31,114 nt of DNA from CAZOWW01 sp964583765. Its GTDB lineage: Bacteria; Actinomycetota; Actinomycetes; Actinomycetales; Kineosporiaceae. Both the position numbers and the translations under genes were made by a program. The DNA is taken from contig CAZOWW010000067.1 of the NCBI GenBank assembly GCA_964583765.1, positions 1-31,114 on the forward strand, read 5' to 3'. Under the pieces are notes generated by a model, which was given only the letters and a program-made list of their open reading frames with translations, was not told the origin of the DNA and made no database searches. Within the stretch, counting starts at the first letter, position 1. Every line of letters starts with the position of its first letter. Of this stretch, positions 18,978 through 26,443 are shown piece by piece.

Positions 18978-19333
18978 GGCGTGTCCGCGGTCAGAGCCTG
19001 GGTGAGCAGGGCAGCGACGGTGGCGAGCCGGGCCAGGTCACGCGGCATGGTGGCCGCGGCAGCGGCGTCGTCCAGGTGCTCGAGGGCGAGGCGGATGCTC
19101 TCGGCCGACGAGGCCGGCAGATCTGCGGCGAGGTCCGGCTCGAAGTCTGGGGACAACGAGCCGGACGCCGTCGTCGAGTGCGCGGATTGGAGCTCGCCCA
19201 GGATCTGAGCCGCCTCGCCGATCACCAGTCCCTGCATCGGGTGGGGCCGGCGGGCCAGAACTGCCAGCACCACGCCATGCGCGCGGTGGACGTCGTCGAA
19301 GTGCTCTCGCCTGCGGTGCGGTTCACCGTTCAT
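18974..19333 (-). CDS. Small hypothetical protein downstream of the relaxase
   Basis: The 119-aa product is His/Arg-rich at the N-terminus and then helical and Ala-rich (for example VLAVLARRPHPM and LARLATVAALLTQAL). No family is recognised. ATG 19333 overlaps the relaxase stop (ATGA) with AAAGG upstream, and its own stop overlaps the next ATG. Tight coupling on both sides suggests a stoichiometric or accessory role with the relaxase. Confidence 0.72.
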   Translation of the reverse strand: MNGEPHRRREHFDDVHRAHGVVLAVLARRPHPMQGLVIGEAAQILGELQSAHSTTASGSLSPDFEPDLAADLPASSAESIRLALEHLDDAAAAATMPRDLARLATVAALLTQALTADTP

Positions 19334-20931
19334 GGGATGACCTTTCGTCGTGACGTACGAGGGACGTCGCCGCCGGGCATTCGGCTGTGGATGGAGGCGG
19401 TGAGACGAGCGCTGTGGACAGCGACCGGAACGCGCGGTGGGCCCGTGTCCAGCGGAGGTGGGGACAGACGGTGAAGTCCTTCAGCGGCGCGCCGCGCAGC
19501 GGATGCCTGGGCGAGGCGTCCTTGGACTTGTCGCAGGTCGGCGACGGCCTCGGTCAGGCCGGCCAGCGCCATGACCAGCGCCATGACCAGCGCCAGCACC
19601 TGGGCGGCCTCGTCCCGCGACGCACGACCGGTCAGGGCCAGGAGCCGGACAGCGGCGCGGAGGTCCTCGGCCACCGGTGCCGGCTGTGAGGTCCGGCCGG
19701 ACAGCTCGCGGGAGGCGCGGTCAAAGGCGTCGGCGGCGTCGGTCAACTGGCCGCCGCGACGTCCTTCCAGCAGGCGCGCGATGGCGGACAGGGCGCGGCC
19801 GGTGGCGTGCGCGACATCCGATGCGGACCCGGGGTCGGCGATGGCGCTCTGGCGGACGAACTCGGCCGGCCGCTGCGCCTCACCGGTGGCGTACCGCCAG
19901 ATCGCGGACCGTTCGTGTCCGGACAAGCGGCATCGGACACTGGTCCGGCTCTGCCTGGTCGTGGCGCTGTCCGGCCACCGGGCCGACAACTTCGGCCACG
20001 ACAGGTCCGCGGCCAGCTTCCCGCCACCGAACCACACGGGCAGGCCGTCACGGGTCCGGTCACCGGGGACGGCGACCGCGTACCCCGTGATCTGATCCGG
20101 CATCAGCTGGCTGTAGCGCGGCCGGACCAGCAGTGCGTCATCGGCCAGGCGGGCCAGGAACTCCTCACCCGTCATGGCGGCGGCCGCGGCTACCCGCACC
20201 TGCCGGGCCAACTGCACCCGGGCAGGCTCGGGCCGGCCTGCCCGCGTGGCCTTCTCGAATTCGGCGCGGCTCGGACGGCGAGCTGCGGTGCGGTCACGAC
20301 CCGGCGTGCGCGTCAGGTCCAAGCGACGCTCGACCGCCTGGCATGCCAGTCCCAACCGGTAGAAGTCGTTGCTGGTCCGCGCCACACGACCGTCCTGGCG
20401 GGCCAGAGTGACGACGAGATGGATGTGGTCGTCAGCGTGACGGACCGCCACCCACCGGCACCCGTCACCGTCGAGGACGTCCCCGCCGGCGGTCTCGTCC
20501 TGTCCGGACAGCGTGACCGTCCGAGGAAGAGGCCCAGGGCGGTGTCCGGACGGCGGGGGTGCACCGCTGCCTTGTCCGGACAGCCTCCCGGGCACCTGTC
20601 CGGAGAGCCCGACCCGCGTCACGACGTCCCGCGCCACCGACCGCCACTCGGCGTCGGTCAGGGGTCGGTCGTCCGGGGCGGTCCTCAACGAGCAGTGCCA
20701 CACCGGCAGCCGCGGTGGCCGGACAGCCAAGGTCAGGGGCTGTTCCAGCAGACGTGCCAATGTCCGGACGTCGTGACGGCCGGAGGCGGCCATGGCCGGT
20801 TGGTGGCCGGACACGTCACCGTCCCAGACGGCCACCACGCGAGGGTTCTGGTGCTCGTTGGCGCGCCCCGGTCCGAAGAGGTAGCGCAGCAGGCCGCGGA
20901 CGTCCCTCCCGCGGACGACCTTGCCGATCAC
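19330..20931 (-). CDS. Relaxase / mobilization nuclease (MOB_P-type)
   Basis: The 533-aa relaxase nicks the element at oriT and stays bound to the transferred strand. The start (IGKVVRGRDVRGLLRYLFG) is the typical actinomycete relaxase N-terminus with candidate catalytic Tyr17. The metal-binding motif RHADDHIHLVV gives His165, His169 and His171. Between these motifs is an unusual insert (about 100-160) containing LSGQ three times. The C-terminal half is helical and Arg/Ala-rich. I chose GTG 20931 because it forms a GTGA overlap with the mobC stop; the frame is open further upstream only because it reads through mobC. The coding DNA is studded with TGTCCGGACA-like palindromes. Confidence 0.9.
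   Translation of the reverse strand: MIGKVVRGRDVRGLLRYLFGPGRANEHQNPRVVAVWDGDVSGHQPAMAASGRHDVRTLARLLEQPLTLAVRPPRLPVWHCSLRTAPDDRPLTDAEWRSVARDVVTRVGLSGQVPGRLSGQGSGAPPPSGHRPGPLPRTVTLSGQDETAGGDVLDGDGCRWVAVRHADDHIHLVVTLARQDGRVARTSNDFYRLGLACQAVERRLDLTRTPGRDRTAARRPSRAEFEKATRAGRPEPARVQLARQVRVAAAAAMTGEEFLARLADDALLVRPRYSQLMPDQITGYAVAVPGDRTRDGLPVWFGGGKLAADLSWPKLSARWPDSATTRQSRTSVRCRLSGHERSAIWRYATGEAQRPAEFVRQSAIADPGSASDVAHATGRALSAIARLLEGRRGGQLTDAADAFDRASRELSGRTSQPAPVAEDLRAAVRLLALTGRASRDEAAQVLALVMALVMALAGLTEAVADLRQVQGRLAQASAARRAAEGLHRLSPPPLDTGPPRVPVAVHSARLTASIHSRMPGGDVPRTSRRKVIP
20501..20813. repeat. Cluster of TGTCCGGACA-like palindromes inside the relaxase gene
   Basis: The perfect 10-bp palindrome TGTCCGGACA occurs at 20501-20510 and 20573-20582 and again outside the cluster at 19916-19925. 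One- or two-base variants lie at 20543-20552, 20597-20606, 20716-20725, 20761-20770 and 20804-20813. Extended to CTGTCCGGACAG it encodes LSGQ on either strand, which explains the repeated LSGQ peptide. Confidence 0.75.
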
Positions 20932-21339
20932 CGCGGACTCCGGCGCAGAAGGTCGGCCAGCTCCTGGGCCACGGTCTCCAGGCGCGCCACCGCGGCCGTC
21001 GAGGCGTGCACCGCCTGGTCCAGCCAGTCCGGAGCCTCCCCCACGGCGTTCAGCGCCCGCACGGCCTGGTTGACGTTCACCGCGTACCGGCGCACCTGAC
21101 TGCGGGCGGACATCACCTCGATCAGCGCCTCGCGCCAGGGCCCCGCCTCCGGCGCCCGGGTACCGCGGGCAGCAGCCAGCGCTGCCTCGGCCGCGTACCC
21201 GGAGGTCGTGAGCCCTGCCCGCCGAGCCGCCTCCGACGAGGGAGAGCTCCTGGTCGGAGTACCGCAACTTCACCTGCCGGTCCCGCCCCGGCCGGCGATG
21301 CTCCCGGTCCCGCGCAGCACCCACACGAGCCGCGTTCAT
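20928..21339 (-). pseudogene. mobC: MobC-type mobilization accessory protein (frameshifted)
   Basis: MobC proteins bind oriT and help the relaxase open DNA. The N-terminal fragment has the ribbon-helix-helix-like start VKLRYSDQELSLV. The continuation, EAARRAGLTTSGYAAEAAL through VNVNQAVRALNAVGE to LRRSPR, is in the adjacent frame and is typical of the bacterial mobilization protein family. A single extra base at about 21233 splits them; without it the gene encodes 136 aa. ATG 21339 has GAGGG about 8 bp upstream. The stop overlaps the relaxase GTG. The oriT is expected just upstream, near 21340-21530. Confidence 0.82.
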
Positions 21340-21384
21340 CGCGGCCCTCGCCGAACGGTCAGAGCCCAGGCGGCCAACGGCCTA

Positions 21385-21415
<31 letters not shown>

Positions 21416-21522
21416 CCAGTCGGGCACCAACCATCGGACCGCGCCCGGTCCCCGTCTCCCGGCTGTCGCGCCGCAGCACGACCCTGCCCGCGGCAGCGGG
21501 TGGCATCCGGGGACCGGACGCA

Positions 21523-21568
21523 TATCTTGCTCACGTGCGTTCAGTGACCCCCGTACGTTCAGTGATCC
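21523..21568 (+). promoter_or_regulatory. Leaderless promoter with 18-bp tandem direct repeat
   Basis: TATCTT (21523-21528) fits an actinomycete -10 box and lies 6 nt before GTG 21535, so transcription could begin at the start codon. A near-perfect direct repeat, GTGCGTTCAGTGACCC (21535-21550) and GTACGTTCAGTGATCC (21553-21568), overlaps the first codons with an 18-bp period and could bind a repressor. Confidence 0.5.
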
Positions 21569-21939
21569 GTTTCCTGAAGCGGGTTCGCCCGCGAAGAGCA
21601 GGCACACCGTCCAGGACGCAGCGCCAACCCGTCCCGGAATTCGATCTCGCGAGGGCGCCGTCCTGGACGGCCGTTCTCGACGAGAGCCACCGTCGAACGC
21701 TCGAGGCGGAACTGCTTCGCGAGATTCCCCAGGGGCATGTCCTGGCCGGAGCGGAGGTCGAAGCCGTCGCCTCCCACGCCCCTGCCGGCGAGGACGTCGT
21801 GTACTGGCTACCTGACCGGGGCCAATGGGCCGTCGTCCACCTCACCTGGAGAACGGAGAGTGATCCGCTTTGGCCCAGCTGCCTCCTCTTCGCGACCTGG
21901 GACGAGGTACTGGCCGAGCTCGCCGACCGCGGCTTCTGA
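21535..21939 (+). CDS. Conserved hypothetical protein (VHLTW family)
   Basis: The 134-aa product has a basic N-terminus and a compact C-terminal domain with LLREIPQGHVLAG, VVYWLPDRGQWAVVHLTW, then SDPLWP and a final FATWDEVLAEL helix. This looks like a widespread small hypothetical family of unknown function. Start options are GTG 21535, 21544 and 21562. None has a ribosome binding site; I chose 21535 because a -10-like TATCTT sits 6 nt before it (leaderless). It is divergent from mobC. Confidence 0.7.
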   Translation: MRSVTPVRSVIRFLKRVRPRRAGTPSRTQRQPVPEFDLARAPSWTAVLDESHRRTLEAELLREIPQGHVLAGAEVEAVASHAPAGEDVVYWLPDRGQWAVVHLTWRTESDPLWPSCLLFATWDEVLAELADRGF

Positions 21940-22013
21940 GCCAGCTCCCCCGACAGAGCAGTGGTCTCCCAGAAGGGAGACAGCTGACGGCGGAAGATCA
22001 CGCCTGCCCCGAT

Positions 22014-22025
22014 TAGCCTGCCACC
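22014..22025 (+). promoter_or_regulatory. -10 box for leaderless cold-shock-domain gene
   Basis: TAGCCT (22014-22019) lies 6 nt before GTG 22026, the same spacing as at 21535. No ribosome binding site precedes the GTG, which fits a leaderless mRNA. The -35 region is not clear. Confidence 0.5.
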
Positions 22026-22268
22026 GTGGACGGGAAGCAGAAGCAGACCGGCAGGACGACGGCGCTCACCCGCGAGTGGCACGACGACGAGGGCTGGGGC
22101 GTACTGGACAGCCCGGCAACACCGGGCGGATGCTGGACTCACTTCTCGCACCTGGAGATACCCGGCTATCGAAGCCTGCGACCTGGTCAGCGTGTCGAAC
22201 TCGCCTGGGAGCGGTACGACCAGGACGGCTACCCGTACCGGGCCACCGCCGCTCGACCTCTCGAATAG
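22026..22268 (+). CDS. Cold-shock-domain-like small protein
   Basis: The 80-aa product reads as a single OB-fold cold-shock-like domain: a DEGWGVL strand, GGCWTHFSHLEIPGYRSL and LRPGQRVELAWERYDQDGYPYRA. Compared with CspA it has the FSH and DGY/RA signatures but not a clean RNP1 KGFGFI motif, so it belongs to a diverged actinobacterial subgroup. It probably binds single-stranded RNA or DNA. GTG 22026 appears leaderless. A zinc-ribbon gene follows 12 bp downstream. Confidence 0.8.
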   Translation: MDGKQKQTGRTTALTREWHDDEGWGVLDSPATPGGCWTHFSHLEIPGYRSLRPGQRVELAWERYDQDGYPYRATAARPLE

Positions 22269-22280
22269 CGGAGCGACCTC

Positions 22281-22487
22281 ATGCCCTGGAAGTGGCCCCG
22301 CCCACGACGATCCTGGTGGGTCGACGGCACCTGCCCTGACTGTGAGCATCCCTGGGCCGAGCACCCCAGCGGCTCGTCCGCGATGGACCCGGCGGACCTG
22401 ACCTGCAGCGAGTGCGGCTACGAGATCGAGCACGAGGTCCCTGGCAGGCCCACCGAGCCGTGCCTGCGCGCGGCGCCCCTTGACTGA
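22281..22487 (+). CDS. Small zinc-ribbon protein
   Basis: This 68-aa product has two CxxC pairs (CPDC at about 18-21, CSECGY at about 42-45) with a further Cys near the end, which predicts a zinc ribbon. The N-terminus is basic and Trp-rich (KWPRPRRSWW). ATG 22281 has GGAG about 7 bp upstream. It is cotranscribed with the cold-shock-like gene and converges on the minus-strand winged-helix gene, 11 bp away. The function is unknown; nucleic-acid binding is plausible. Confidence 0.68.
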   Translation: MPWKWPRPRRSWWVDGTCPDCEHPWAEHPSGSSAMDPADLTCSECGYEIEHEVPGRPTEPCLRAAPLD

Positions 22488-22498
22488 AGCCCTGCCTG

Positions 22499-23459
22499 TC
22501 ATGAGGCGCCCTCCCCAGCAGGGGCTGTCCCTGGCTCACCGTCCAGCAGCTCGCAGGCGAGACGGAACACCGCGAGCTGGGTGAGCCTCTCGCCGCGGTC
22601 CTCCAGCAGGGCCCGTGCCTGCCGCTGAAGCCCGACCCGACGGCCGTCCGCCTCGGCCAGGCGAGCCTCGAGCCGGGCAAGTTCACCCGCATCACCGGGA
22701 TCGGACGCGCGGGTCTCGGCCGCGTTCCACCAGGGCCCCGGGCACGGCAGCCGGGCAGGGCTGGTGGTGGCCGGATCGGTCGCGACCGCCAGGAGCGCCG
22801 GCAATGCGGCCTCGGCAGGGCGTCCCTGGGCGACGATCGACTCGTGCAGTACCCAGGCGATGGAGCGGCGGTTCCAGAGCGCGACCGGCAGTCCCGCTGA
22901 CCGGCGAGCCGCGCGCACGCCGTCCACGAAAGCGCCGAGATCGATGCCCCCGAGATGGCGGACCGCCGCCTCCTCCACCCGCTGGGCCGCTGAGGCCGAC
23001 GTCGCGGGAGGAGCCGGAGGAGGAGGGTTCTCCTGGGTGGGAACTCCTGGGTCGGGCCGCATTCCTACGGCCACCCCCGCCACCTGCGCCGATGCTCTCG
23101 ACGTCCGGCCTCGCCTGACGACGCCCCGCCGGTGGAGTCGTAATCACGTGGTACCGGTTAGTCAGGTTCACCGGGCCCTGCCGGCGATGCTCCACGACCA
23201 CCGCGCCCACGGCTACGAGCTCCTTCAGCGCCCGGTCGACGGTGTCCACCGACTTCTTCTTCAGGCGCGCTGCCAGGAGCCGGCGCCCCGGCATCCGGCG
23301 CCCGGAGGACTGCCCGTACCGCAGCAACACGACGTACAGGCGGAACGCGGCATCGGAGACCTCGGCGTCGAGGACCCACTCCGGGACGATCGCGAAGTGA
23401 TGCTCGACGACCAGGCTCCCCTCGTCCTCGAACCCGCGCTCGGTGGCATGAGCGGACAT
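22499..23459 (-). pseudogene. Helix-turn-helix (Rep-like) protein, frameshifted
   Basis: The N-terminal half (HHFAIVPEWVL, AFRLYVVLLRYGQ, RRLLAARLKKKSVDTVDRALKELVA, NRYHV) is the winged-helix domain seen in many actinomycete ICE proteins annotated as HTH or replication-initiator-like. After a Gly/Pro-rich linker the C-terminal half (VEEAAVRHLGGIDL to AVFRLACELLDGE) follows in the next frame. One extra base in the C-run 23074-23078 breaks the gene; without it the product is 319 aa. It could control replication or excision of the element. ATG 23459 is the best start, 24 bp from the divergent gene's GTG. Confidence 0.78.
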
Positions 23460-23483
23460 CACATCCACCCCGATACTGGGTTG

Positions 23484-23981
23484 GTGGATCTTGACTCGCT
23501 CGCAGAGCACACCGCGCAGGAGTACGTCTTGGGTCGTCTACGACCGGAGCACTTTGCCGCGGCAGCCACACGTCTCCTGGTCGCCGGCGCCGATGCCGAC
23601 GAGGTGGCCGTCGCAGCGATGCCCGACACCCGAGACCCACGCGAGATCCGTGAGCTGTTCGAGACCGCACTCGACTCGCTCGGAGTGGTGCGGCCCACCT
23701 GGGAGCAGGCAGTCAAGAACTGGCTCTGGCAACGGGCCTGTGCCGTGGCTACAGGCCAGGCGACTCTGGACGATGTCGCCGCGCAGATCCGCGAGAGCTG
23801 CGCCTGGCCTGCCGATGTCGACCATCTGCCTGCGATGTACCAGCAAGCAGCACTTCTGGCGGACAACCAGGAGGATGCCGAACTCTCATGGTGGATCAAG
23901 GAGTTCACCACGACGCTGACAACAATCGCAGCCAGCGACGCCGAGGAAGGCGAGGAGGCTGAGAGATCGGACGGACTCTGA
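23484..23981 (+). CDS. Helical hypothetical protein divergent from the HTH gene
   Basis: The 165-aa product is predicted mostly helical and acidic (LAEHTAQEYVLGRL, FAAAATRLLVAGADADEVAVAAM, FETALDSLGVVRPTWEQAVKNWLW) and ends in an acidic tail. No family is recognised. I chose GTG 23484 because GATACT (23472-23477) lies 6 nt upstream, the same leaderless spacing as two neighbours; ATG 23448 in the same frame would overlap the divergent gene. It may be a partner or regulator of the HTH protein. Confidence 0.65.
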   Translation: MDLDSLAEHTAQEYVLGRLRPEHFAAAATRLLVAGADADEVAVAAMPDTRDPREIRELFETALDSLGVVRPTWEQAVKNWLWQRACAVATGQATLDDVAAQIRESCAWPADVDHLPAMYQQAALLADNQEDAELSWWIKEFTTTLTTIAASDAEEGEEAERSDGL

Positions 23982-23998
23982 GGTCCAGCCCAAATCGG

Positions 23999-24028
23999 TT
24001 GAGCTTCGCAAGCGGGGCGCCCTACGCT
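23999..24028 (+). promoter_or_regulatory. Promoter copy 1 (TTGAGC-18-TACGCT)
   Basis: TTGAGC (23999-24004) and TACGCT (24023-24028) are separated by 18 bp. The block starting GGTTGAGCTTC is repeated 84 bp downstream with the same spacing. Confidence 0.55.
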
Positions 24029-24082
24029 CACGCCCGAGGGAGCCCGCTCGTCCGGCGGCCGCCGTCCATCGGCCGTCTCCGG

Positions 24083-24112
24083 TTGAGCTTCCCGGGTCAG
24101 GCGGCCTACCCT
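24083..24112 (+). promoter_or_regulatory. Promoter copy 2 (TTGAGC-18-TACCCT)
   Basis: TTGAGC (24083-24088) and TACCCT (24107-24112) are separated by 18 bp, a near copy of the promoter at 23999. Transcription would begin at about 24119, at the first base of a GCAA-tetraloop hairpin. Confidence 0.6.
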
Positions 24113-24118
24113 GGTGAT

Positions 24119-24157
24119 GGCCGCAAGGCCAGGACCCCTTTCGGGGTCCTTTTTTTT
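24119..24157 (+). terminator. Tetraloop hairpin plus rho-independent terminator in the NYN leader
   Basis: GGCC-GCAA-GGCC (24119-24130) forms a GNRA-capped hairpin. It is followed at once by AGGACCCC (24131-24138), loop TTTC, GGGGTCCT (24143-24150) and eight Ts (24150-24157), a textbook terminator. It ends any transcript from upstream and would also stop most transcripts from the promoter at 24083, leaving a ~40-nt RNA. Confidence 0.85.
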
Positions 24158-24179
24158 CGCCCTCGACCACGGGAGAAAC

Positions 24180-24990
24180 GTGGACAGGTACGCCATCTTC
24201 ATCGACGCCGGCTACCTCGTGGCAGAGGGCGCCAAGCACCACGTCTCCCCCAAAGCCCGCCGCGGCGACGTCCTGCTCGACCATGCCGAACTCCTGCGAC
24301 GTCTGATCGCCCGGGCCGACGCCGCCAGCGGCCTGCCCCTGCTGCGCATCTACTGGTACGACGGCGCCGTGGAGGGCGTGCCCACCACCGAGCAACTGGC
24401 CATCTGCGCCCTGCCCGACGTCAAGCTCCGGACCGGCCGTATCGTCGGCGGCCGCCAGAAGGGCGTCGACGGACTGCTCTACCGCGACCTGAGCGTCTTG
24501 GCCCGCGAACGGGGCCATCGCCACCGCGTTCCTGGTCGCCGGCGACGAGGACCTCCGCGAGGGCGTCGTCACCGCCCAGGAGCTCGGCGTCCACCTCACG
24601 CTGTGGGGCGTGGGCGCGCCGGGCAACCAGTCTCGAACCCTCCTGGCCGAGGTCGACCGGTCCTGCTACCTCGACGACATCGCGGACCTGTTCACCCCCG
24701 CCCCTGGGTCCACGCTCTCCCTGGCGACCCAGGCCCAGCCCGCCAGCACCGCGGCGCCCGACCAGGTCCGCCGGAGCGCCCGGGACTTCGCCACCACCTG
24801 GCTGGCCCGGGCCGCGGAGGAGGAACTGGCCGATCTGCGGGCGGTCCGCCCTCAGATTCCGGCCAGCCTCGACGCCGAGTTGCTGCGCGTCGTCCAGAGC
24901 GAACACGGCGATCTGCGCGCACGCGGGGAACTGCGGCGCGCAGCGCGGGACGCCTTCTGGGCCGCGGTTGACACGGCCACCACCGCCTGA
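24180..24990 (+). pseudogene. NYN-domain (LabA/PIN-like) RNase-like protein, frameshifted
   Basis: The N-terminal part has the NYN-fold first strand YAIFIDAGYL, then LLRIYWYDGA, KGVDGLLYRDL and, after the break, FLVAGDEDL, giving the acidic residues expected for a metal-dependent RNase site. The C-terminal part is a helical region with WLARAAEEELADL. The second half lies in the next frame; one extra G in the run 24511-24514 explains it, and without it the product is 269 aa. GTG 24180 has GGGAGA upstream. ATG 24114/24117, in frame through the terminator, is an alternative leaderless start. It is the last gene before the attachment site. Confidence 0.82.
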
Positions 24991-25243
24991 CGGCGGCGAA
25001 CACGACATGTGAATCACGACCACTTCCCCAGAGCTCATGCCCGGGGCGCCAGCCATCGGCCGGCGTCACACAGGGCCCTCGACATCTGGCGGCAGGTGGT
25101 CCGCGGTGGTCACTTTGCCGGTCACTACGGCCCGGCCACGGGTTCCCATCCAGACGAACGGCGGCCTACCTCATCTGGCCTGTGATCTGCGCCGATGGCC
25201 TCTCCGGCCGATCAAGACCTACCTACCCAGAGCGGCTGACAAA
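24991..25243. other. Gene-free stretch next to attR
   Basis: About 250 bp between the NYN gene and the tRNA fragment. Frames are open only by chance. I see no clear integrase arm-site repeats. Confidence 0.4.
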
Positions 25244-25290
25244 CGGTTCCTAACCGCGTGTCGGAGGTTCGATCCCTCTCGGGGGCACCA
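25244..25290 (+). other. Candidate attR: 3' fragment of tRNA-Arg(CCT)
   Basis: This reads as the 3' half of a tRNA: anticodon loop TTCCTAA (25247-25253, anticodon CCT), 3' anticodon strand, 4-nt variable loop, T-arm GGAGG-TTCGATC-CCTCT (25263-25279), acceptor strand CGGGGGC, discriminator A and CCA (25288-25290). The matching 5' acceptor strand GCCCCCG is absent upstream and only 3 bp of the anticodon stem can form, so it is not a full gene. Tyrosine-recombinase elements that use tRNA 3' ends leave exactly such a copy at the distal end. Confidence 0.82.
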
Positions 25291-25935
25291 CAGTTCAGAG
25301 TCACAACCCCCCTCCCCACCTGCGGAAACGCAGTCCATGGTCAAGTGTGGCCAGGTGCCACCGTGTGCCACCTGCGGCCCTCGGACGCCACCAGCCGGGC
25401 ACCAGGCGGGTACCAAGATCCCCTAGATACCTGCTGGTCACAGCCTCCACGCCCTCCCCCACCGTCAGTAAGTGACCGAGGTGATGACCGGCGAGCACCC
25501 CACAACTCACCCCATGCTCGCACCACGATCACCAGCGTCGGGACGGCCATCGGCGCAGCTCAGCGGTCCATCGAGGTGACGGGGATCTACTCGAACGCGC
25601 GACGCGTCAGCCGACCGCAAAGGTGGCAGCCTTGCCGGGGTGCCTGGGGAGAAGTGGGACACGCGGGGCTCGGCGCAAGGTGCCGACCGGGAGCGGGCAC
25701 CCCTGGCACGCCTGTGACGGACCCGAACGCGCGCCGCCCAGACTGCCGCGCACATCAACACACTGCTGGGACAGGTGGGACACCCGGGACTCCAGGGCAC
25801 GGCTACTGCCCTGACCGCGAACGTTCACCAGGACACTGACAGGGCTCCAGCAGGGTCTCGGGCACGCAGAAGCGCCGTTCTCGTTCGCCTTGTGCGTCGG
25901 CGGTCAGGCACCATGGCCACGTGGAGGACCGCGTG
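25291..25935. other. Gene-poor flank after attR
   Basis: About 640 bp without a gene I can support. It contains two 18-bp copies (16 identical) starting GTGGGACAC at 25654 and 25775, 121 bp apart. On the minus strand both would encode RVSH, so they may be remnants of a degraded coding region. Confidence 0.4.
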
Positions 25936-26250
25936 ATGTACGTCGAGTTGAAGACCGGCCACGATATAGACCGCGGCCCAGCCTGGATCAGTCGCGTCCA
26001 GTTCTCCAAGAGCGGTCGAACCGTCTACTTCCACGGCCGGACACTGCGGCACTTCCGGTCGTTCGACGCGAACCACTACGACGTCGAGACCAGGGAGAAG
26101 TTCTGGGTCTCTGGACCGCACCGCGACGGTCGGGATCGCCGCTACAGCAATGTGCCCGTCGAGGTCGACCCTGATGTGGCCGCGGCGTACGCGAGGTTCC
26201 GACAGGGCGGTTCGCTGGAACTCACACCCTCCGAGGAGCCCGCCGAGTAA
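25936..26250 (+). CDS. Small conserved hypothetical protein
   Basis: The 104-aa product starts MYVELKTG and contains RGPAWISRVQFSKSGRTVYFHGRTL, NHYDVETREKFWVSGP and a C-terminal DPDVAAAYARF. It matches a widespread small bacterial family that databases often mislabel as 1-deoxy-D-xylulose-5-phosphate synthase; it is far too short for that enzyme and its function is unknown. ATG 25936 has GGAGG 8 bp upstream; GTG 25921 in frame is less likely. Confidence 0.85.
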   Translation: MYVELKTGHDIDRGPAWISRVQFSKSGRTVYFHGRTLRHFRSFDANHYDVETREKFWVSGPHRDGRDRRYSNVPVEVDPDVAAAYARFRQGGSLELTPSEEPAE

Positions 26251-26443
26251 TGCCCGAATGTGCCGTTATGTCTATCGCCTGACGGACATCTCCACGGTAT
26301 TTGCGCAACTCAGGGTTTGCCAGGGGCACGGGAGCAGCGATTGGAAGCCCTGGAGGTCTTCAGTTGACCCGCCGGAGGCCTCTAGCGCCGCTCCGATCAG
26401 GCTTACCAGAGATGCTTAGAACCTTCACAGCCCCACGGGCGAG

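Noticed and set aside
25200..25290. Complete tRNA gene
   Set aside because: No 5' acceptor strand or D-arm with correct pairing upstream, and the anticodon stem has only three pairs; a 3' fragment fits better.
25258..25839. 193-codon plus-strand frame after the tRNA fragment
   Set aside because: Pro/Arg/Gly-rich with no motif or good start; it begins inside the tRNA fragment.
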